From: CADEED01 sp043747835
Lineage (GTDB): Bacteria > Pseudomonadota > Gammaproteobacteria > Steroidobacterales > Steroidobacteraceae
Reading direction: 5' to 3'
DNA: 64,000 bases
Assembly: GCA_043747835.1 (NCBI GenBank)
Contig: JAYTOK010000086.1
Span: 1 to 64,000 of the forward strand
Positions 1 to 9,311 of the stretch are shown here, piece by piece. Both the position numbers and the translations under genes were made by a program. The notes beneath the pieces are model-generated. The model saw nothing but the letters and a program-made list of their open reading frames with translations, did no database searches and had not been told where the DNA came from. Each line of letters begins with the position of its first letter. Within the stretch, counting starts at the first letter, position 1.

Positions 1-258
1 GTACGAAAATTTCCCGCCGCCGACTTCGGAATCGGTGAAGTTGTTGGGTGGCGCTTCGGTGGTATCAGTGCACTGCGCCAAGCCTCCCGCGCCAGCGCAG
101 TCTTCGCGCGAGCAGCTCGGATGCGTCGGAGCCCCCGGCCCGCCGTCCCAGACGCATTGGCCAGCGCTCGCCGGAGGAGACGCGAGGAAGACGAACCCAA
201 GCAAGAGCAGACACAAGGTCGGCGTCAAAATGGAGCGGCTGCGATCAGATTGGGTCAT
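1..258 (-). CDS. Cys-rich secreted protein, C-terminus cut by window edge
   Basis: Reading the minus strand from an ATG at 258 gives 86 open codons that run off the left edge. The N-terminus is polar and basic (MTQSDRSRS), followed by a hydrophobic stretch (LCLLLLGFVFLASPPASA) with a plausible signal peptidase site after ASA. The exported part has four cysteines in about 40 residues (QCVW, PSCSREDC, QCTD), which suggests disulfides or a metal site. I do not recognise the family. The start has no clear ribosome-binding site. The gene lies downstream of, and on the same strand as, the RND adaptor gene but more than 450 bases away, so it is probably a separate unit. The open frame is clear; its identity is unknown. 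Confidence 0.5.
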   Translation of the reverse strand, partial: MTQSDRSRSILTPTLCLLLLGFVFLASPPASAGQCVWDGGPGAPTHPSCSREDCAGAGGLAQCTDTTEAPPNNFTDSEVGGGKFSY

Positions 259-341
259 GCCAAAGAGTCCCGGAGTATTTTCAGTGTGCGAGATGGCCGA
301 TTGCCCGACTCACCCCAATCGTTCTGCAATGAAGATTGAAT

Positions 342-369
342 ATCTCACACTCGGGCGTGAGATCTTTTT
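342..369 (+). terminator. Hairpin followed by a T-run
   Basis: ATCTCAC at 342-348 pairs with GTGAGAT at 357-363 across an 8-base loop and is followed by CTTTTT. The shape is that of a Rho-independent terminator on the plus strand, but no plus-strand gene is seen upstream. It could instead be a leader structure for the minus-strand secreted gene that starts 84 bases away. Confidence 0.3.
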
Positions 370-466
370 GGAGTCGAAAGTTTGCGCGAGCTTTGTGAAA
401 CGCGCGAGTCGGCCTATTGAGACCGTTAGGCGCTGTTCCGAGAATGCGCGGTCGTCTGAATCCTCG

Positions 467-709
467 CTACCGGAACCATGCGTCGACATCCTGAGGTAAC
501 GCGAAGCACGCGCCACATCGACACACGCCGCTCTCGCTCGGCGGCGACAGACTGATCGTCGCGACTCCGGCGAGTCCGGGCGACACAACCGACGCTGATG
601 CAAGGCGAGTGGGTATCGGCGTAGGCGCAATTCTCGCCGCGGACACTTCTGGCGTACCCGCCTCGATGTCGAAGCCGCCTTCCGGCGCATTCGCTTCCCA
701 GGCGGCCAT
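467..709 (-). CDS. Possible small hypothetical protein or gene remnant
   Basis: An 80-residue frame starts 5 bases after the stop of the RND adaptor gene, on the same strand. Its composition (Ala, Pro, Ser, Val; few Arg) is more protein-like than the Arg-rich antisense frames around it, and its C-terminus has a CRCGAC motif. It may be a small operon-distal gene or the decayed end of a longer secreted protein. There is no recognisable domain and no strong ribosome-binding site, so the call is weak. Confidence 0.25.
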   Translation of the reverse strand: MAAWEANAPEGGFDIEAGTPEVSAARIAPTPIPTRLASASVVSPGLAGVATISLSPPSESGVCRCGACFALPQDVDAWFR

Positions 710-714
710 ACGCG

Positions 715-1749
715 TTACAGGTACTGCGCTTTGACGGTCTGACCCGGCTCGAGCCGTTCCCCGCCACGGATGATGACCCGATCACCGGCGCGCAGCGCGC
801 TGTCGATCTGCACGTTGTTCTCGCGACCGGCGCCGATGATCACGGCGACGCGCTCCGCGGTGTTGTCGGGAAGCACGCGCATCACGTAGCTAGCCCCCTG
901 TCGCAGGATCACGGCGTCACGCGGAACGGTCACGACCGAACGCACATTATTGGGCGCGATGTCGACGCGCACGGGCGCTCCGACGCGCCAGGCGTCGTCG
1001 AACGCGATGCGCAGCTCGACCATGCGCGAGCGTTCGTCGCCCACCGGGATGATCGCGCGCACCCTGCCCGTCGCCTTGTTGGCGCCATCGACGAGGTTCA
1101 CCGCAGCTCCTGCCGTCACCGAATCCGCGGTGCCGAGCGGCGCGCGCGCCACCACTTCGAGATTGCGATCGTTCACCAAGCGCAACAGCGGCGTTCCGCC
1201 TGCGACGAACTCGCCCGACTGCCGCACGCGTTCCACGACGATGCCGGGGAACGGCGCGCGCACCGCGGCGCGATTCACATCGAGCCGCGCACGATCGCGC
1301 GCGACGCGACCCTGTTCGACTTCCTGCTCGGCCATGCGCTCGCGTGACTGCGCTTCGTCGAGCTGGCTCTGCGAGACGACGTCGCCGCCCAGCGTCTGCA
1401 GACGCTGACGCTGCGTGGCGAGCAGCGAAAGCTGTGCCTCGAGTCGTTTGACGGCGGCCTCGTTGTCGCGCAGCTCGAGCGCGAGGCGTTCGGGATCGAT
1501 GCGCGCGATCGTGTCGCCACGCGCGACGCGCGTTCCCGGTTCGGCGATCCACGCTAGCGTGCCGCCCACTTCCGCGGCAATGCGCGCATCGTTGCGGCTG
1601 ACCACGGTGCCGGTCGCCGAGAGGCTCGCGCCCAGGTTCTCGGCGCGCGCCGTCGTCACGACGACGGGAACGGGTGGAGCGTCGGCGGCGAGCGCGGGCA
1701 ATGCATTCGTCAGGAGAATCGCGAGAGCGGACACACGCGCAAGTTTCAT
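715..1749 (-). CDS. RND efflux periplasmic adaptor (membrane fusion protein)
   Basis: A 344-residue adaptor subunit that would bridge the inner-membrane RND pump to an outer-membrane channel. A signal peptide (residues 1-22, ending ALAADA) is followed by the first half of a lipoyl/barrel-sandwich domain (GTVVSRNDARIAAEVGG, GTRVARGD), an alpha-helical hairpin (about 95-150, with a typical SQSQLDEA), the second lipoyl half (AVRAPFPGIVVERVRQSGEFV) and beta-barrel and membrane-proximal domains. The ATG overlaps the end of the permease gene by 4 bases, so the two are translationally coupled. The substrate is unknown. No outer-membrane factor gene is next to it; the pump probably borrows a TolC-type channel from elsewhere. 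Confidence 0.9.
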   Translation of the reverse strand: MKLARVSALAILLTNALPALAADAPPVPVVVTTARAENLGASLSATGTVVSRNDARIAAEVGGTLAWIAEPGTRVARGDTIARIDPERLALELRDNEAAVKRLEAQLSLLATQRQRLQTLGGDVVSQSQLDEAQSRERMAEQEVEQGRVARDRARLDVNRAAVRAPFPGIVVERVRQSGEFVAGGTPLLRLVNDRNLEVVARAPLGTADSVTAGAAVNLVDGANKATGRVRAIIPVGDERSRMVELRIAFDDAWRVGAPVRVDIAPNNVRSVVTVPRDAVILRQGASYVMRVLPDNTAERVAVIIGAGRENNVQIDSALRAGDRVIIRGGERLEPGQTVKAQYL

Positions 1750-4700
1750 AGAGCTTCCCCGAGTTGTCTGTCGTGTTGTGTCGAGGCCAACACCGCCGGT
1801 TTCTCGCGAAGCCGCAACAGCGTAGGTAGGAGCAGCAAAGTGAACACGGAGTTCACTGCCATGCCGCCGACGAGCACCGTTCCCAGGCCGCGATAGAGCA
1901 CGCTTCCCGGACCCGGGACGAGAACGAGCGGCAGCATGCCGAACAGAGTCGTGAGCGTCGTCAGCAGGATCGGGCGCGTGCGTGTCGCGAGTGCGGATTC
2001 GACCGCGGCGCGGACATTCGCGCCGTCGCGCATCTCGCTGCGCGCCTGATCGACCAACAGGATCGCGTTGTTGACGACGAGGCCCATGAGCACGACGAAG
2101 CCGATCATCGTGAGCAGGTCGAGCGTCTGCGGGGTGATGAGTCGCAGCAGCACGAGCGCCAGCACGCCGCCGAAGCTCGCGAGCGGAATCGTGAGGATGA
2201 CGAACAGGCTGTCCTTCACCGAACGGAAGAGCGCGGCGAGCAACAGGAATAACGCGATCAACGCCATCGCGAGGTTCTGCGCCATGTTCGCGAGCGCTTC
2301 GCGCAAGGACCCGGCGTTACCCTCGTAGTGCACCGAGCCGTCCGCCGGTAGTGAGGCGCGCACGGCCGGTTCGACATCCCGCTGCAGAACTTCGATCGCT
2401 TCGCCGAGCGACATTTCCTTCGGCGGACTCACGTTGAGACCGATCGTGCGATGACCGTCGACGCGGCGCAGGCCACCCGCGCCCACTGTCGATTCCACCG
2501 CCACGAGTTCGCCGAGCGGCAGCACGCTGCCGGCCGGCGTCGCGATCGGCGTTTGGGCGAGCGCTTCGGGCGAATCCCACTTGCTCGCGCGCAGGATCAC
2601 GTCGAGCCGCCGCTCGCCGTCGAAGTATTCGCCAACGAACATGCCGTCGCCGAGCGCGCGCACCACGGTGCCGATGTCGCCGCGGGTCCAGCCGATTTCG
2701 TTGAGCCGGCGGTCGTCGGGAGAGAGCCGCAGCTCCGGCTCGGCGAGCTCGAGTCCCTGGAACGCCTGCACTTGCGCGCCCGGCATCTTTTCCTGGATCA
2801 GCTTCTCGGCGCTGCGCGCGGCCGCGAGCAGCGCGGGGAAATCGGTCGCCTGGAGCTGGAAGTCGATGTTGCGTCCGTCGCCGAAGCCGCCGAAGAGGTT
2901 GCCCTGCGTGGCGAAGATCTGCGTGTCCGGGAAGCCAACGGTGATCTCCTCGTTCACGAGCTTGCCGAGCTCGTCGATGTCGTCCGGATCGAGCGGCCGG
3001 ATGCCGAAGTTGGTGCCGAAGGCGCCCGCGAGAACGTAGTAGTTCTTGAGTTTCGGCTCCTTCTCGCCAGCCATGTAAGGCGCGAGCCGCTTCGCAATCG
3101 GCTGCACGAACTCGCGCTCGACGGTTTCGATGTTCGTGCCGGGCGGGAGCTGCACGAAGCCGTCGATCGCGTCGCGCTTGACGGGGGGTAGATAGTCGAG
3201 CGGCGGCAGCAGGGCCCAGGTGAGCACGACGGGCGCGAGAAACAACACGCCCACGGTGGCGTAGCGGCGGCGCGGCGAATCCGTCCAGCGCACGATCCAC
3301 TGGGCAATCGCGGCGTACCTGTCGTTCGAGCCCTTGTACACGTTTTCCGTGTTGAGCCAGCGCGACGCGGCCAGCGGCAACACGGTGACCGAGACGATGA
3401 GCGAGGCGATGACCGCGATCGAGATGGTGAGCGCGAGGTCGGCGAACAACTGCGACACTGCGTCCTGCATGAAGACGATGGGCAGAAAGACGATGACGGC
3501 GGTGACGGTCGACGCGAGCAACGCGGGCCAGACTTGTTTGGCGCCCGCGAGCGTGGCCTCGACCTTGTTCAAGCCCCGGTCGCGCTGCTGCGCGATCGCC
3601 TCGAGCATCACGATGGCCGTGTCGAGCGACTGCCCGACGCCGAATGCGAGACCGGCAAGCGATATCACGTTCAGCGTGCGGCCGAACGCGTAGAGCATCA
3701 CGAGCGTGACGGTGAGGCAGATCGGAATGGACAGGCCGACCAGCAACGTCGCGCGCCGATCGCGGACGAAGAACCACAGCACGGCGACCGCGAGCAGGAT
3801 GCCCGCGAAGAGATTGCCGGTGACCATGTCGATGGCCTGGTCGATGAACACGGAAGGATCGAACGACTGCGCGATCGAGAGGCCGAGCTTCTTCAACTCG
3901 CCGTCGCGCATCTTGTCGATTTCCGCTTTTACCGCGGTCAGCGTCTCGAGAACGTTGGCGTCGTTCTCTTTCATGATCTGGATGCCGATCGCGGGGTTGC
4001 CGTTTTGCATGGCCAACGAGTTGCGATCGCCGCGGCGCACCTGAACGGTGGCGACATCACCCAGTCGCACGGGACGGCCGTCGCGCCATTCGATGACGAG
4101 ATCGGCGAATTGATCGACTGCGTAGCGGCCGGCGAAACGGACCGTGTACTGACGGCGTCCGATGTCGACGAAGCCGCCGGAGACGTCGTCGGCGCTGCCG
4201 GCGACTTGCGCGATGCGCGGGATCTGGATGCCGAGCTCCGCCGCGCGGGCCGGGTCGAACACGATCTGCAACTCTTCGTCCGCGCCGAAGTTGATGCGCA
4301 CGTTGGCGACACCGGGGACGGACTCGATGCGGTTGCGGAACAGCTCCTCGATCTGGCGGCGGTAGTTATCGATGGGGCCCGGCGTGCCCGGCAGCAATTG
4401 CACGAAGAACCACGACAGCGTGTTGTTAGGGCCGTTGCCGCCATCCGCGCCGAGCGAGATCTGCGGCGCCTGCGCGTCGCGTGGCAGCGGCGGCAGCTGG
4501 TTCATGCGGCTGATGACTTCGAGCATCGTCGCCTGCATGTCGGTGCCGACGGCGAACTGCAGGTTGATGAATGCGCTGCCCTGGTTCGCGAAGGCATTCA
4601 TCGATTGCAGGCCGCGCAGGCCCGCGAGAGCGCGCTCCTGCGGTTCGATGATCTCGGATTCGATCTCGGCGGGAGCCGCGGCGCGCCAGGTCGTGAACAG

Positions 4701-4838
4701 GGAGATCGCGGGTTCCTCGATGTTAGGGAACAGCTGGATCGGTAGTTTGAAGAGCGCGAACGCACCGAGCAGCGCGACCATGAGGATGGCGACGAGTACG
4801 CCCGCGGGATTGCGCAGCGATGTTTCCGTGAGGTTCAT
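1746..4838 (-). CDS. RND family efflux permease (AcrB/MdtB-like)
   Basis: A 1030-residue inner-membrane proton-driven exporter, the usual length for the AcrB superfamily. It starts MNLTETSLRNPAGVLVA, with a first membrane helix (about 12-30) ending KLPIQLFPN, the typical RND junction. Porter-domain sequence follows, then the helix 4 region (GVGQSLDTAIVMLEAI, near residue 395) and a second half repeating the topology (MGLVVNNAILLVDQ near 930). Helix 4 has one Asp where classic HAE1 pumps have two, and the usual helix 10 Lys is Asn, so the proton relay differs from AcrB. It is the first gene of a two-gene operon with the adaptor. The substrate cannot be inferred. Confidence 0.92.
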   Translation of the reverse strand: MNLTETSLRNPAGVLVAILMVALLGAFALFKLPIQLFPNIEEPAISLFTTWRAAAPAEIESEIIEPQERALAGLRGLQSMNAFANQGSAFINLQFAVGTDMQATMLEVISRMNQLPPLPRDAQAPQISLGADGGNGPNNTLSWFFVQLLPGTPGPIDNYRRQIEELFRNRIESVPGVANVRINFGADEELQIVFDPARAAELGIQIPRIAQVAGSADDVSGGFVDIGRRQYTVRFAGRYAVDQFADLVIEWRDGRPVRLGDVATVQVRRGDRNSLAMQNGNPAIGIQIMKENDANVLETLTAVKAEIDKMRDGELKKLGLSIAQSFDPSVFIDQAIDMVTGNLFAGILLAVAVLWFFVRDRRATLLVGLSIPICLTVTLVMLYAFGRTLNVISLAGLAFGVGQSLDTAIVMLEAIAQQRDRGLNKVEATLAGAKQVWPALLASTVTAVIVFLPIVFMQDAVSQLFADLALTISIAVIASLIVSVTVLPLAASRWLNTENVYKGSNDRYAAIAQWIVRWTDSPRRRYATVGVLFLAPVVLTWALLPPLDYLPPVKRDAIDGFVQLPPGTNIETVEREFVQPIAKRLAPYMAGEKEPKLKNYYVLAGAFGTNFGIRPLDPDDIDELGKLVNEEITVGFPDTQIFATQGNLFGGFGDGRNIDFQLQATDFPALLAAARSAEKLIQEKMPGAQVQAFQGLELAEPELRLSPDDRRLNEIGWTRGDIGTVVRALGDGMFVGEYFDGERRLDVILRASKWDSPEALAQTPIATPAGSVLPLGELVAVESTVGAGGLRRVDGHRTIGLNVSPPKEMSLGEAIEVLQRDVEPAVRASLPADGSVHYEGNAGSLREALANMAQNLAMALIALFLLLAALFRSVKDSLFVILTIPLASFGGVLALVLLRLITPQTLDLLTMIGFVVLMGLVVNNAILLVDQARSEMRDGANVRAAVESALATRTRPILLTTLTTLFGMLPLVLVPGPGSVLYRGLGTVLVGGMAVNSVFTLLLLPTLLRLREKPAVLASTQHDRQLGEAL

Positions 4839-4947
4839 TGCATCGCCCTCGCGCCGGAAATTGGCGCCACGATGAGAGCTTGGAGTCAGAAGCCGGGCGG
4901 GGGTTTACACGGCTCGGCGCGGGGTGGGGGCGGCTCGGCGTGGGAGT

Positions 4948-5038
4948 GGTGCCGGGGAGGGGTTGTCGGGGTTGCAAGCGCTCAACGCACGATCATGGCG
5001 ATGGTGGTTGCCAACCTCGAAAACCCCTCCCCGGCACC
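4948..5038. repeat. Long imperfect inverted repeat
   Basis: The 17 bases GGTGCCGGGGAGGGGTT at 4948-4964 recur as their exact reverse complement at 5022-5038, and pairing continues imperfectly inward for about 9 more bases, leaving a loop of roughly 35-40 bases. It lies between the DUF4139 gene (stop at 5047) and the 5' end of the RND operon. It has no T-tract, so it looks more like a REP-type or mRNA-stabilising element than a simple terminator. No second copy was noticed in the window. Confidence 0.55.
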
Positions 5039-5046
5039 TTTTCAGG

Positions 5047-6585
5047 TCACCAGGTGTAGCGCACCTTGTAGCGCACGACGGTCTCGCCGTCCTTCGCCAC
5101 CTTCACCGGGAAGTTGATGGTGCGCGCGTCATCCTTATCGAAGTTGTGAGTCTTCGTGAGCACCTTCCAGTTGCTCCAGCGGTAGAGGTTCTCTTTCACG
5201 ACAACCTCGACCGGCTGCGACTTGTGGTTGCGCAGTTTCACTTCGATCTCTTCTTCCATCCATTTCGCGGTCGTATCGATCGCGAAGTTTACCTGCCGGC
5301 GCTCGCCGACCACGTCGAACGCCGAGCCTAGCTTCACGCGAACCTGCTCGTCCTTCGGCGTGTGGTCGATCTTGTCCTCGCCGATGAACTCGAGACTGCC
5401 GTCGGCACTGTCGAGCTTCGAGACGCGCAGCCGTCCCGCGGGCAGCGGCACGCCGAGCCCGAACTGCTTGTCGTTCTTGAACTCGAGGTAGACGTCCACC
5501 TTCTTGTTCATCTCGGTGCCCATGTTCCGGTCCGTGTACGGGCTCGGGTAGAAGTACGGCATCGGCGCGCCGTAGTAGAGGAGGATCTTCTTCGCCGGAA
5601 TCTGTTTCGCCTGATCGAATAGCTCGATCTGCTTCGTCGAGTTGTTGGGCAACGTGGTGGGCCGACCGAGCGTGTACAGGTGGAATTCGAAAAAGTCCTT
5701 CTGCTGGAAACCGTCCTGATTGTCCGGAGCGGCTGCGGCCAACTCCAGGACCTGGTGGCGCTCCATGCGCATGTCCCTTTCCGGTTGCACGCGCTGCACA
5801 TCGCCCGCGACGAGCTTGAGCTTCGCGTTCGTGAACGTCGCGCCAGCCTGGTTGATGATGCTGACCCAGGCCGCGAGATCCAGCATGCCGCTGTTGGCAT
5901 CGGCGCCTTCGTTGAAGATCACGTTGTAGTCAGCCCACCAGGTGATGCCGCCCGTCTGGTATGTGACGCGTGTCTTCTGCTCGCCGCCCATCGGCGAGTT
6001 GATGTCCCAGACCAGCGTCGGGCGCGTGTTGAGACCTCCCGGCAGGTCCGGGAAACGAACCGCGGAGCGTGCCGGCAGCGAGTAGATGGAACCATCGGTG
6101 CCCTTGAGCACGATGCCGTCGGAGGCCGAGAGCAACGTGCCGGTAATTGGAACAACGGTGTTTCCGTTGTGCTTGTCGACGGTGATCTGTCTGTCGATGA
6201 ACTTGAGCAGCAGCTTTTCGGCGCTCACGAGATCGAACTGGAAATTCTGCTCGAGCACTCGCGTCCCCGGATCCGACAGGGACGTGAACGTCACGGTCGT
6301 TGGGTCGATCAAGGCCGCGACATCCGTGAAGGACAGTTGCGAGCGCCCCTGCTTGATCTTTATCTCGCGATCGTCGCGCACGAGCGCGTAACCCGGGACC
6401 GACATCGCATTCGGCACGCCCATGCCGGGGATCGGCCGGTAGAGCTCGGGCGGAATCGCGCCGGGTTGTGAGGAGCTGTAGATCGTGATGGCCGTGGCGG
6501 AGTCGGCGGCGGCGTGCGAATGCGCGGTGAGGCCCAGCGCGACGAGAGAGACGGCGGTGACGAGCGGCTTGCGTAAACCTTTCAT
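5047..6585 (-). CDS. DUF4139 domain-containing exported protein
   Basis: A 512-residue exported protein with an N-terminal signal peptide (MKGLRKPLVTAVSLVALGL..AHA). The body is beta-rich, and its second half carries features I associate with DUF4139: WADYNVIF, LAAWVSIINQAGATFTNAKLKLVAGDV near residues 215-260, and a C-terminal KVAKDGETVVRYKVRYTW. The start is set at the Met before the signal peptide, preceded by an AGGG motif, rather than 17 codons upstream. The molecular role of this family is not established; members are usually described only as conserved exported proteins. It stands alone, flanked by a large inverted repeat downstream and a divergent gene upstream. Confidence 0.75.
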   Translation of the reverse strand: MKGLRKPLVTAVSLVALGLTAHSHAAADSATAITIYSSSQPGAIPPELYRPIPGMGVPNAMSVPGYALVRDDREIKIKQGRSQLSFTDVAALIDPTTVTFTSLSDPGTRVLEQNFQFDLVSAEKLLLKFIDRQITVDKHNGNTVVPITGTLLSASDGIVLKGTDGSIYSLPARSAVRFPDLPGGLNTRPTLVWDINSPMGGEQKTRVTYQTGGITWWADYNVIFNEGADANSGMLDLAAWVSIINQAGATFTNAKLKLVAGDVQRVQPERDMRMERHQVLELAAAAPDNQDGFQQKDFFEFHLYTLGRPTTLPNNSTKQIELFDQAKQIPAKKILLYYGAPMPYFYPSPYTDRNMGTEMNKKVDVYLEFKNDKQFGLGVPLPAGRLRVSKLDSADGSLEFIGEDKIDHTPKDEQVRVKLGSAFDVVGERRQVNFAIDTTAKWMEEEIEVKLRNHKSQPVEVVVKENLYRWSNWKVLTKTHNFDKDDARTINFPVKVAKDGETVVRYKVRYTW

Positions 6586-6888
6586 GAACGATGAAACCCT
6601 CGATGAATGGGACAACATTGAAACGCGCTGCGGCAATCCGTCGGTCTAGAAAGTGTCGTCACGGAGAACTGCGAACTGAGTCGCAATGCGCCCTGGAACC
6701 CTTTGCCGGAATGTGAAACGGCGCAGCGGATTCCTGACATAACCATCGCAGCATAAGCACGTGCGATCCTGTAGGACCAACGGCAGATATCAGCCCGAGT
6801 GGCGCCTGGCGTTTTTGCGGCGCGTATGGACCGGTAGTGTCGGCCGTGAAGTCCGCTCGGCCCTGAATTTGCGGAATATCGAACACCG

Positions 6889-7662
6889 ATGGAAGCTGCG
6901 AGTCGTATCGAATCCTCTGGCGTGAATACGTCCCCCGGCCTCCCTGTCGTCAATGGAGCGCCTGCGCCCGCCATGGATCGCGAATTCATCATCAAGAATC
7001 AGATCGTCGAGCGATACCTCGCCGGCCGTCTGCCGCCGAAAGGCGTCACCGATTTCGAGAAGCTCATCCGCTCGCGTCCGCAGCTCATCGAGGAGCTGGG
7101 TCTCGCCGACAAGGTGAACGCGGGTCTGCGTCTGTTGGACGCCGCGGGCGTGGCGGAACCTTGGGCCGAGAAACCGAAGTCGGTCTGGCAGAAACCCATT
7201 GTCACGATCGCCGCCGCCGGACTCGCCATCGCGGCGCTGATCGGTTGCGGCATCCTAGCCGCGCAGGTTTCCGCGCGCGAAGCGTCCATCGACAAGCTCA
7301 AGAAAGAGAATGTCGAGCGCCCGATCGCTCCCTCGACTCGCAAGCGCACGATCCTCGTCGGCGTCTCCCGCAATGGTCCGCCGGGTCAGGCGGGCGTCAA
7401 CATCGGGCATGGCGACTTCGCCGAGCTCAAGGCCGACGTGTCCTGGACCCGCTTCGCGATGTTCAAGGTCTCCATCGACCGCGTCGACCAGGGCCGCGTG
7501 GCGGTCCTCGATGGAGTCACCAAGGATTCGAACGGTCACCTGCGCATGTCGTTCAACGCGGGCGCTTTCGGTCCCGGCGACTATCTGGTCACGCTCGAAG
7601 GACTGAACATCCGGCGAGAGAGCGTTCCGATCGGCTGGTACCGGATCGCGATCTCGCGCTAG
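6889..7662 (+). CDS. Membrane-anchored anti-sigma-like protein
   Basis: A 257-residue protein (229 if it starts at the second Met, 6973). The N-terminal cytoplasmic part has the pattern of RskA-like anti-sigma regions (IVERYLAGRLPPKGVTDFEKLIRSRPQL, read in two parts, residues about 38-65). One membrane helix follows (PIVTIAAAGLAIAALIGCGI, about 105-124), then a periplasmic domain of about 125 residues with a beta-rich end (GPGDYLVTLEGLNIRRESVP). No zinc-binding HxxxCxxC motif is present and no sigma factor gene is adjacent, so an anti-sigma role is inference. It is convergent with the metallophosphoesterase gene, and their stop codons overlap in CTAG. Confidence 0.55.
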   Translation: MEAASRIESSGVNTSPGLPVVNGAPAPAMDREFIIKNQIVERYLAGRLPPKGVTDFEKLIRSRPQLIEELGLADKVNAGLRLLDAAGVAEPWAEKPKSVWQKPIVTIAAAGLAIAALIGCGILAAQVSAREASIDKLKKENVERPIAPSTRKRTILVGVSRNGPPGQAGVNIGHGDFAELKADVSWTRFAMFKVSIDRVDQGRVAVLDGVTKDSNGHLRMSFNAGAFGPGDYLVTLEGLNIRRESVPIGWYRIAISR

Positions 7663-9311
7663 CCCTTCGCGGGCTTCACGATCACCTTGTCGATGAGCCG
7701 CGGCGCCGTCGCGCGCCCGTCCGCGGGCAGGCTCGTCGCAGCTCCCCCACGCTCGGCGTTGCGCCACTGTCGCGCCACGCGATCGATGCCGATCGCGTAG
7801 ATCGTCAGCGTTCCATCCGCGCCCACCTTGATCCGCAACCATTGCTTGAAGTCCTGGATGCGCAAGGAAGAGAACGCTTCGTTGCCGTGCCGGCCGAACA
7901 CGCGGATCGACGTGAATAGATAGACGCCGAGGATGAAGGAGCCGACGGGACCGCCGAGCAGAAAGGTGATGACGCCCGAGAGCAGCAGTTGCACGGTGCT
8001 GCCATACAGAAGGTCGAAGGCCTGCACCGTGAGCAGCAGCGCGATCCAGCCCACCGCGAATGCCGCGGTGAGATGCAGCAGCGCGTGGAAGGCGCCGCCC
8101 AGAATGCGCCAGGAGCGCAGGTGCGTGTCGGTGAAGAAGATGAACGCGGCGACGATCGTGACCAGCCACATGCCGTTGAGGGGATCGCGAATGGCCGCGT
8201 TCAATGCGGAACTCAACGCGGTGGGCAGGTCGATGACGTCGGAGGCTTCGAGACTCGCCGACGCGAGCCACGCGGACATCGAATAGAGGAATGCGTAGAG
8301 CCAGCCAGACTTCGGGTTCAAGAAGGGGAACAGGAAGTTCCGCCACGTGAGTCGCGCGGAAGTTCTCGCGTCGGGGTACGTGGCCACTTCCTCAAAGCCA
8401 TTGCGCAGGATTTTCGCGCCCGGCGCGTGCGTCGGGTGAAGGAACGCGCCGCCGCCGCCGGAAGTGATTTTCTGAATGCCTTCCGCGTTCTCGTGGCGCT
8501 TGTAGAAATGCAGGTCGCCCGTGAGGAAGACCCGCGCGCGACGCTTGAAGACTTTCTCCTCGAGGAAACGCGTGCTCGTGTCTTCTTCGTAGCTTTCGTG
8601 TTTTGGATACGCGTCCTCGAGGATCCAGCGCGGCTCCGGCACGCAGAAGATGAGGCTCGCCTGATCGTCCATGCGCGCGGCGACTCTCTGGAAGTACTGC
8701 ACCTGCGGCTCATCGAGCTCGGCGCCGAGCTGCAGGTCGAGCGCGCAGAGCCACCAGTTCCCGGGCAGATGCAGCGCGAAATAGCTGCGGGTCTGCTTCG
8801 TGCAGCAGCCGGCGAAACCGCGCTCCGGTCGGCAAAAGGTGCGCGAGAACGCGACGAGGCTGTCGTACCAGTCGTGATTGCCCGGGATCGCGAAGATATC
8901 GGGCTTCGCGCGCCCGGCGAAGGCGTGCGCGTATGGCGTTTCCGTGCGCACGACGTACTCGTTGCGCGACGGGTAGGGATAGACCTCATCGCCACCGAAT
9001 ACGAGAAGTTTGCCCGCCTGCGTCACTTCATCGCCGAGCGCGAGCGCGGGCGTCGCGAGCGCGTCCGCCACGGAATACGTCGGATTCCAGCCGTCGCCCG
9101 TGTCCGCGACGTAGTCGAACCAGAACTCACCGGCTGTGGCCTGCGAGTAGTCGAACTCGGACTGCGGCTGGCTCGCGAGCGCTTCGATGAGGCGCGTGTC
9201 GGAATGACGGCCGAAGACGTTCGCGATGGCCATCTGGTACGCCGAATGCGCGAGCACGCGCGGGTCGTACCATCCCACCATCGAGCGGCGCCGCGGCACG
9301 CTCTTGTTCAC
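7659..9311 (-). CDS. Membrane-associated metallophosphoesterase
   Basis: A 550-residue predicted calcineurin-like phosphoesterase with a C-terminal membrane part. Metal-site motifs are visible in order: DTGD (near residue 68), FGGDEVYPYPS (near 107), PGNHDWYD (near 145) and a late GDLHFYKRH (near 273). The second half has several hydrophobic segments (MWLVTIVAAFIFF; AFAVGWIALLLTVQ; LLLSGVITFLLGGPVGSFIL). I chose the GTG at 9311 because its GTGA overlaps the stop of the upstream permease gene by 4 bases, indicating translational coupling; the frame extends 24 codons further up without support. The substrate is unknown. Co-transcription with an FtsX-type exporter suggests an envelope role, which is inference. 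Confidence 0.75.
   Translation of the reverse strand: MNKSVPRRRSMVGWYDPRVLAHSAYQMAIANVFGRHSDTRLIEALASQPQSEFDYSQATAGEFWFDYVADTGDGWNPTYSVADALATPALALGDEVTQAGKLLVFGGDEVYPYPSRNEYVVRTETPYAHAFAGRAKPDIFAIPGNHDWYDSLVAFSRTFCRPERGFAGCCTKQTRSYFALHLPGNWWLCALDLQLGAELDEPQVQYFQRVAARMDDQASLIFCVPEPRWILEDAYPKHESYEEDTSTRFLEEKVFKRRARVFLTGDLHFYKRHENAEGIQKITSGGGGAFLHPTHAPGAKILRNGFEEVATYPDARTSARLTWRNFLFPFLNPKSGWLYAFLYSMSAWLASASLEASDVIDLPTALSSALNAAIRDPLNGMWLVTIVAAFIFFTDTHLRSWRILGGAFHALLHLTAAFAVGWIALLLTVQAFDLLYGSTVQLLLSGVITFLLGGPVGSFILGVYLFTSIRVFGRHGNEAFSSLRIQDFKQWLRIKVGADGTLTIYAIGIDRVARQWRNAERGGAATSLPADGRATAPRLIDKVIVKPAKG

Larger units (their letters stand above)
259..714. other. 456-base stretch without a confident gene
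   Basis: This spacer between the truncated secreted gene and the RND adaptor gene holds one weak short reading frame (467-709, minus) and one hairpin followed by five T on the plus strand (342-369). I see no convincing promoter, RNA gene or repeat family here. Confidence 0.4.
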
